In this document: piece by piece, positions 56,449 to 64,000 of the stretch | Numbering within the stretch: the first letter of the stretch is position 1 | Layout of the letters: each line of letters opens with the position of its first letter | NCBI RefSeq assembly: GCF_949628215.1 | Contig: NC_134282.1 | Span: forward strand, 8,331,223 to 8,395,222 | Reading direction: 5' to 3' | DNA: 64,000 bases | Origin: Phalacrocorax aristotelis | Lineage: Eukaryota; Chordata; Aves; Suliformes; Phalacrocoracidae | Position numbers and translations under genes: made by a program | The notes under the pieces: model-generated | Seen by the model: only the letters and a program-made list of their open reading frames with translations | Told to the model about the DNA's origin: nothing | The model's database searches: none

Positions 56449-56560
56449 TAAAATAAAGCGACCGTGTGGTGCGAGGCGGGCTCCGTCGCCTTTCCCGCGG
56501 CTGGGAGAGAGCGTTCGTCTGAGCGGGAGCCCTGGGGCACCCCGTGGAAAGCACCGACGG

Positions 56561-59500
56561 CCTGCGCTGAAAGCAGCCACAAATAGCTGTTCCAGCAAAA
56601 AATTGCGATGAGGAAAAACTGGGGCCGGGTCGGAGTAAGGGTATTCGACCTGGCTGCGGGTGGCCATGGCAGCCGTGTGTGGATCGGGATTACCTTTCGC
56701 CCCGCACAAGCTAAGCACTCGCAAGGCATATCCGATTTCTGAGGCTTTACGGTAGTTGCCTTCTGGCCAGCAGTTCATTCTGTATTGCTTAACTGTACCG
56801 GCTTTGGGAGCGAGACTGGTAGGGTTACTGGTTAAACAGAATGGGAAAAAGAGCTCTTTGTCTTCCTGGCAGGAAGAAGCAGTCACACGGCTGGTTGTAA
56901 AGAAGCCCCTCAGCAAACCCTGCCACTGGGCCTGGTCCTTGAAGGTTTCAGTAAGAGTGGAGCAAAGACATGGGGAGTGTTATCTAGGTTTCCTGAAGAG
57001 CAGAGTGGTTGTGAATGTGTACATACACGAACTGTGGTCATGTATAAACTTACCTCTGAATGAGGACAGTTTGAAAGAACCAGAGATACAGGAATCTCAC
57101 CTTCAACCATCATAAAAGAATTGTGGAGAAGAACGTTTATGTGTTTGGAAAAATTCTCCTGGTCTAGATGGCAAAGTTTCTCAGAGCTGTGAGCCTGGGG
57201 GTTGTGTCCTCTCTTGCATCTCCTGTTGAGAGGCAGATGAAGGCTCTTCCCTTCTCTCCTCATGTCTCTTTCAATATTCCAGTTTTTAGGGGAAAAACAG
57301 AAAATATGCCCCGGATAACCAGGTGGGATTAGAGAGCCTCAGAGTATTTATATGGCAATCATGAAAGTAGATCCTTCGTTCCACTAAGATCCATCATGCT
57401 GCAGAAGCAGTTCTGCCGGTGTTTGGCCCAAAGTGGAAAACCGACATAGAAGATGAATGAACTGAGCCTGCAATATTTTTGAAAAATAACTGTAATCGGG
57501 TGAGCATTGATTTTGCTGTCTACTGATGTAGACTTCTCTTTAGATCCTAGCAAGTGGTGATATTGCAGCCTTAAGATGCACTCCAAGTTTGAGCAGTTGT
57601 TACAGTGAAAACGTTTATACTGACTGACTGGTGGGCAGGGAAGCATGATAGAAAAAGGGTTACCCATTGATTATCCAGGTGAAGTCTGTGAACTGTTTGT
57701 ACATTTCTGATGAAAGATTAGCAAATAAAACAAATCAGGCGGTAGTCATGGAAGTGAACTCTGCCGCTTTGGGGCTTTTTATAACGAAATCTTGTGCTGG
57801 TTATTATGTTATCAAAGAACTTTTTTATTGCTCAGAGACAGAATTCAAGATGTGTTTCAAACCACACACAAAAGTATTACAAACTTAGTAATGTCATCCT
57901 TTGCACTCTAGTTAGTCTTTCAATCCACAGATTTTAAAACTCCTCTGAATCTAGAGTGTATTCAGACTGGAAATGTAAAATACAGTAGCTTCACCGTAGT
58001 GATTAGGTCATATACAGTGTTCATTTATTAATTACTTGTCATTATGCTTTGATTAATAGATGCCCTGGATCAATTTGGTTCCTGCTATTACAGCAGTTCA
58101 TTAATATCCATGACATGGTGTGCTAGAATTTTCACTTATTGCTTGCTACAAACCAGCAAGGTGAGCTTTCTTTAACATAATTAGCATATTGGATATGAAA
58201 TCCTGCGAATTCTTACCCTCCTGCAGCTTCATCTTCTCAAGGTGTGTGTTTCGGTGTGGTTAACTTGTTGGCAATCTTCTACCAAAACCTAACTAGGTAT
58301 TTTTTTACAGTATCTATTTACAGTTTCTGAACAAAACTACAAGTTTAGCCTGGTTAGTGCAGGGAGGCCTTTGTATGAATAGAGCTGTGTAAAAAAGAAA
58401 CCTATTACCTCTTCTGTACGACGATGAAACAGAAATATGGAGCTTTCCAACAGCTGTGCAGGGTCCATCAGATCATCTACAGTTTGCTGTTTAATTTTAT
58501 GCAGACTCTGACTCCAAAAGACAAAATTTCTTTCTAAGTCAGAGCAGATCCGGAGCTGGATTACTGTGCAGATAACTAAGAAATATGAGCTCTAGTTATT
58601 GTTAATTTTTCAGCTGCTAGTGGGAAGATGGGCCCCGTTAGAAGTGAGCTCATTATGAGAGGCTCACTAACACGGTAAAGTCCGTACTCTATTTGCACAG
58701 AGTGATATCTCTAATTGCTCAGGCCTTCTTATGGTTTGTGTCTGCCTGAGTTAGACTTCTTTTGTGTAGATAAAAAGACTTCTGTAAGAAATCACCTCGG
58801 TGCTGCAGCACTGTCAGTCTGGAGGGCATCTCCAATGAGATTAATGATGTCTGCCTTAATATAAGAAAACTTTGCATAAATGAGATTATGGTTTCTGCTG
58901 AAACCTGCCAACTCTTATTCATTTGCAGTAAATATTATCTTTAATTAAAAGTTTCAAGGTATCTTGTTCCTGAACTAATGAGATCTACAGTGATTTCCCT
59001 AAGGAATTAATTTACCTTCTTAATTCTTATTCATTTTGGTGATATGACTATTTAAATCTGATTCAGACTTCAGAGCTTTGTTGAACATATTCATCTAGAA
59101 CAAAAGGTCATTTTGCCATATTGACGTTTTGTTGGTATTTATAATTCTCTGTTCTCTCTGCATTCCAAAGATACCTGTTTAGGTTCCTGCCCCAAACATT
59201 TTCTAGTAACATTTCTGTTCATCCTAACTCTTCATGCTGAGTGGCTCTTTTCTACAGCTATTTCACTTTTGTTTCTGTTCCATTCAGAGTACAAATCAAT
59301 TTTAGTGACGCTGAAAAAGATCCTGATTGTGATCAGCTTATTTAGAATAGCATGGCTATGTACAATGTACTAAAATAGGTGGAAAATGTTTGGTGCAGTT
59401 GCTGAGAAATACAGAAATATTTCTGCCTTTATATCCAGGTAGTCATCAGCTACAGTTTCTCTACATGGGTTATTTGTAACCAGTAGGGATGCTTAACTGG

Positions 59501-62500
59501 TGAAAACTGCATTCCTGCATACATGTTCAAATAGGCAAAGCCCCAGCCAGCCCCAGTGAGAGTGAGAGCCAGAGCCCATCTTAAGATTGTACACCAAAGG
59601 ACAATATTGCTAGCAAGATTTTAAAATATATCATTATTATAACTAAATTAGAAGGTTCTGTTGCTTTAAAAATAAATACGGATCAAAATTAAATGTAACA
59701 TTAAAAAGAAATATCCGGTTTGCATACACAAAGAAAACACCAAGAAAAATTAAGGAAAAAATACTCCTCAGTTCATTAGCAAGAGACCTTTCTATTGAAA
59801 TCTCATGTGAATCATGGGGCAGCCTCTTGGTCCCTCATTGGCGCTCAGTGATGGCGGGTCTGATGCTGATGAAATGTCAGCTGGTTTAAAAGTGGGGTAA
59901 TTACCCTAATGAGCTAAATGGAGCAAGGCAGAAGTAAAACTATCTCTTGGTGTTACCAGAGGTCTTTTTGTCCTTGTCTCTGATGAAATATAGAATACCT
60001 CTTCAGAAGTATGTTGTCAGCATTAAGTAGATAAGTTGAACCATATTTTATGTGAGATGCAAACTGGGGAGGTTGAGTCCTGCTTTTTATAGGAAGAGGT
60101 TTTTGTCTTGCTACTGTTATTCCAAAACTTTCCACTTTCCCACCCAAATATTTGTGATGGAAAACATTTCTGTGTTCACTCTGAGCCTCTCTTTGGGCTC
60201 TGTATATAACTAGGAAATATCCTTAAAAGCTCCTGTTCTGTCTTTGAAGATGATTTTTAAAAAATTGACCATTTTACATAAGCTGCAGTAGAAGCTCACG
60301 GCTGCAGGAGATTCCTCACCCTGTACTTGCACCACTGGTGGGTAAGAAGCACATTTTGTGGCATCAGCAGGGCGTGCGCTGGGACCAGCTATATATAGAA
60401 TAGTCACTGACTTCTACAAGTTGTTGATAACCTTCCATTTATAACTTACTCGCAGACCGACTTCCTTCCATCACACACAAATTAGAGAATTATCAATAAT
60501 GTATGAACTAATAAATAATGCTTGTGTGTGGTTGTCAGGGCAACAAATATCATTTAGACTGCAAGAGAGATCCTCATGTTCTGTCAAGTATATTTGAAGT
60601 CTTCCAGATCTGTAAGGCTTCAGCAAAGTAAAAGAATGAGGGTTTTTTCTGTGTGTGTGTTTCTTCGAGGCAGCTAAAAGAATTGGCGAAGTATATTTTG
60701 TTAGATTCTCAGAAACGTGAGAGATTGGCTCCCTTTTAAAAAATCAGTAGTTTATATCATTTACTTATTTAATAGCTGTTTACAAAACACCAGTAAAAGC
60801 AATGTAGGAATGGCCAGATTGGGTTACCTGGTAAGTCTGCATGGTGTCCAGTGTCTTATTTACGAGTTCCCCGGGCTAGATGTTTCGTAAGAAACTGCTA
60901 GAAAGTGCACAAGAGCCGTGTGTGGCACAGCCTGCCCTCGGCCTGCTGTGTCACTGTAATACGAACTCATTTCCAAGACCTGCAGGACAAGCTTTTGTTT
61001 CTTTCTAAAAGTGTTCAGATGCTACTTTTCAAATCACCTATACAAGCAATAATCCATTTGAGAGTTTCCAAGTTTTTATCTTTAATTACATCTTGTTGCA
61101 ATTAATTCCTGAGTTTAATTTTCCATCAAGGGAAATAGCATTTCTTTTAATCAGCCCTAATTTTGTGACCTTTCCCTCTATCTTCTGTTCCTGGTTTTGT
61201 TTAGCAGAGTGAAAACTGAGGCATATAAATATACATAGTCTTATTCTTAAAAAAACCCCAACATAACAAAAAAGTCAAGGCCTGGTCGTGGTGGGAGCGT
61301 TTATCATTGATTCCAGGATTTGATCCAAAAATAATATTTGTTTAAATGGGCTCCATTGCCATCACGTACAGTAACTATCGATTTATAAAAACTTTGGCAG
61401 CACACGTTAAGCCTTGGGGAGCAGAGAGCGTTTTGTTCCCGAGTTACTTCAGTAATTTGCAGCTATTTCACTGTGTGCTTCCCAATGGCCAAACGACCAA
61501 AGACGACATATTGAGGATGCTGAAGGTAAACAGTTTTCCATAAGGTGCCACCCTCATTTCTTAAATCCCACAACTTCTCTTATCTCTGGCACTGGGAGGG
61601 AGAGAAAAAATAATCGTGCTTTAGCCTCAGCACCACGGCACCCACGAGTTGTTTTCTGATGACTGGGGCAAAGCCGCTTGGCACTTGCTTTGCTGCTTCC
61701 CTCAGCAGCGCATCTGGTAACAGGGCGAGACAGACCCCTCTGCAAGCCCGTGCACCAGGAGACCCTGTTCTACCAGGCTGCGCGTTGGGGCGTTTCTTGT
61801 AGAACCAGAGCTAGTGACTAACTGCGGAAACAGGGAGTAACTGCAGCAAAGGTATTCCTGGGGCAAAATCTTTGTCAGGTTAATGGTGAAAGTTGCTAAA
61901 ATGGAGCTCAGAATTTCGCCATGGCCTCAAGCTGTAAAATCAGTCAAAAAACCCTGTACAATGTATGGCTACACACACTCAGGGCTGCGAATCAACTAGG
62001 CAGCAAGAGCTGCTGGCTTTACCCAGTGCCTGCAAGTGCCAATTTCTACAGGAAACTGAAAAACAAGCGTTCCTGCGTCAGGTGGTTTGCACCAGGGGAA
62101 GCCAAGTTTCTCCACCATTTAAACTTTGTGACTGCGGTTCAGACAGTGCTGTGTTTGTTCAAGTAATTGGACTAACTCGAAAGGTCTTGCCTGCCTTAGG
62201 CTGTTTGTCTCGACACCTAAACATGAATCCTGCTAGTTGAGCACACAATCCCAACTCCTATTACACAGTTACTTTGTAATTACATTTGTTGCAGCCCCTA
62301 ACTTCCAAAAGCATAGGAAAGTGTTTACCTCTGTTTACCTAAGTCTTGAGAATCAGCACAGCATATTAAAAATAGGTCCTTTTCCTGAACTATTGTGGAA
62401 AAAACTGGTAACAGTCGCGGGCTCCGATCCGCTCTGCACAGCCTATTTCCGTGGAGTGTCGAGCAATGTCAGAAGCAAGGTTGAAGGTAATTTGAGAGGA

Positions 62501-64000
62501 CTCAGACAATCAGTGCTCAATCCCCAGTCAGTTCTGTAAGGATCAGCAGTTACTATTTAAATTTAAAATGTATTGGCATAAGTGAGGTATCCTTCCTTCT
62601 TACGGTTAAGTTCTTTTACAGGTAGGCTTAAAGACGCAGTGTGATTTCCAGAGGTCTAAGCGTGTTTTTAGTGGAAGTGGCCTTTTGACAGTGTTGTTAC
62701 AAAGCCGATGACGTTTCGTCTGTATCGCCGGCCCGGTGCAGAGTCCTTGGCAAAGGCAGTTTGTTATAAATTGTTTGTAAATGTCAGATAAAAGCATCGT
62801 TCTACTGCAAGCGACTAGAGGTAGATGTGTAATAACATTTACATTAATATTTTATTTAAATATATATTCAATTCACATAGTCACCTGGCTCTATAACTTG
62901 TAGAAATAGTGAAATAAGATTACAATACTTTGTGAAAAAATACTCTGAAATTCACTGAAAAGGTATCAAAAAATGCAATTAGACATTTTTACAGACATTA
63001 GCTGTATTTAGTTTTCACTAATAACAATTAATGAGATTTGTTTATGTCTTCCTTTCAGAACTGTAACATGGGAACCCAGCCCCTGCCTCCAGCAGACGTG
63101 GGGACCTGCAGCGTCCAGAGGACGGTGCCCGTCCTTCCCGCCCTCCCCGGCGGGCGGCTCCAGGAACCAGCTGTGCTGGGGAGTGAGGGGCAGCACGGCC
63201 TTCGGCAGCCGATTTTGCTGATGAGGGAGGGGAAGAGTCCACTTTTCCTTCCTATAGACTCTCCCAGGCACTGCACCACATAGACAGTAAATATTTGGGG
63301 CTTCCCTTTTTGAGCTGTATTTTTTTATTTGGAAAGGTAGCTTGTAAGGCAACAGAAGCCTACGAGCCATACTGCTGTCTTGTTACCCTAACTCCAGCTC
63401 TGGTTAGGAAGTAAAAAGGCAAGTTCAGAGTACGTGCATCTCATTTCTATGGCCTTTCTAGACAGCCACTGATGTTCAGTGTGACAACAGCTCTGGGACG
63501 GCAGAGACATCTAGTGGGAATGAGATTTTTACTGTGGCAGCTCGGCAGAGACGACACCTTTTAAACTACAGCCTTTTCAAAATAGTGCGTTCAAAAACGA
63601 TGCCCAAGGGCCGAAAGACTTCTCATATCACTACTATCCCTGCAACCATGCAGCCCCATATTATATTGTATTTCTGAAGAAGCAAAATGATAGCCAAGTA
63701 GTGATTTTAATTTTCAGCTGGGTTTAAATCGTGGCGTAACCTTTTCCAGCTCATGAGGTGCACACCTTGATGGGGGGAGCTCAGCTGGAAGCAAAGCACA
63801 GCTCAGCGCTCATGTTAGTACTGAGCTCCCTCCTCCCCTCTCTGGGCTGAGCTTCAACTCCTGCTCCCTTCCAGAAAGACTAGATGTATCGTGTCACATC
63901 TCACCCCGGAGTGGCAATTCCAGAGTGACTCAGAGTCTAAGTGTTGCTCCCCAGCGTCACATAACCCGGCCCAGCCACTGCTACTCTTTTTCTGAGGTTT
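56561..64000. other. Intergenic, no recognisable gene
   Basis: AT-rich sequence upstream of MLF1. I find no exon of a known family on either strand, and open frames of 60-120 codons look like chance. A GC-rich block at 63058-63283 preceded by a strong acceptor-like tract is treated as a finding. AT-rich stretches with homeodomain-type cores occur near 58020-58110 and 59880-59930 and could be conserved non-coding elements, which cannot be judged without an alignment. Confidence 0.6.

Larger units (their letters stand above)
55640..56560. promoter_or_regulatory. MLF1: MLF1 CpG-island promoter with E-box, RFX X-box and CTCF core
   Basis: Very GC-rich and CpG-dense around MLF1 exon 1. Upstream of the ATG are a CACGTG E-box at 56045-56050, several GC boxes near 56099-56110, an X-box GTTGCCGTGGTAAC at 56126-56139 and a CTCF core match CCAGTAGGTGGCAG at 56435-56448. 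Long open frames here come from the base composition and have no family resemblance. Confidence 0.75.

Noticed and set aside
55727-56729. Long overlapping - strand frames (200-267 codons) around the MLF1 start
   Set aside because: They arise from the stop-poor GC-rich CpG island. Only the short MLF1 exon 1 reading has homology and a splice donor.
60531-60544. Second X-box-like motif GTTGTCAGGGCAAC
   Set aside because: Two mismatches to the consensus; in a window this size one such match is expected by chance, and it is 4.5 kb from the MLF1 start.

Overview
The window is nuclear DNA from a bird. It has intron-rich vertebrate genes with GT-AG splice sites and CpG-island promoters. It also carries truncated CR1 LINEs whose 3' ends read as the (CATAGAAT)-type repeat on the complementary strand, which is typical of avian genomes. 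The gene set and order are those of the vertebrate MLF1-GFM1-LXN-RARRES1 block (human 3q25; bird chromosome 9 by synteny from memory). The species cannot be told from the sequence.

Layout, left to right. Positions 1-6626 hold no recognisable exon and are most likely intron 1 of RARRES1, whose first exon lies outside the window. Exons 2-6 of RARRES1 (in birds the eggshell-matrix protein ovocalyxin-32) run on the + strand from 6627 to 9800. After a 3.8 kb gap comes GFM1, mitochondrial elongation factor G1, on the - strand from 38007 down to 13609. All 18 coding exons could be placed, giving 745 codons with every splice phase consistent. LXN (latexin, six exons, 220 codons, + strand, 18144-24090) is nested complete in GFM1 intron 13. 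MLF1 (seven coding exons, 273 codons, - strand, 55976 down to 41231) lies upstream of GFM1 in the same orientation. From about 56.6 kb to the end I see no recognisable gene.

How the genes relate. RARRES1 and LXN are tandem paralogues: exons 2-5 have identical lengths (63, 175, 137 and 63 bp) and identical phases. One copy sits beyond the 3' end of GFM1 and the other inside it, so GFM1 exons 14-18 lie between the paralogues. GFM1 drives ribosome translocation in mitochondria. MLF1 is a 14-3-3-binding adaptor that is abundant in multiciliated cells. The MLF1 and GFM1 promoters carry motifs that fit those roles: a near-perfect RFX X-box and a CTCF core at MLF1, and ETS/GABP and NRF-1-like sites at GFM1.

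Most of the window is a well-known, conserved locus and I did not find a wholly new system. The least explained piece is a compact run of exon-like blocks on the + strand, divergent from the GFM1 promoter (38345-39850), with compatible splice phases and a poly(A) signal. I do not recognise its predicted product. Other second-look items are a 45-bp exon-like segment at 40278-40322, a C16 polypyrimidine tract at a GFM1 splice acceptor, a poly(A) hexamer overlapping the MLF1 stop codon, and a terminal-exon-like block near 63.06 kb.
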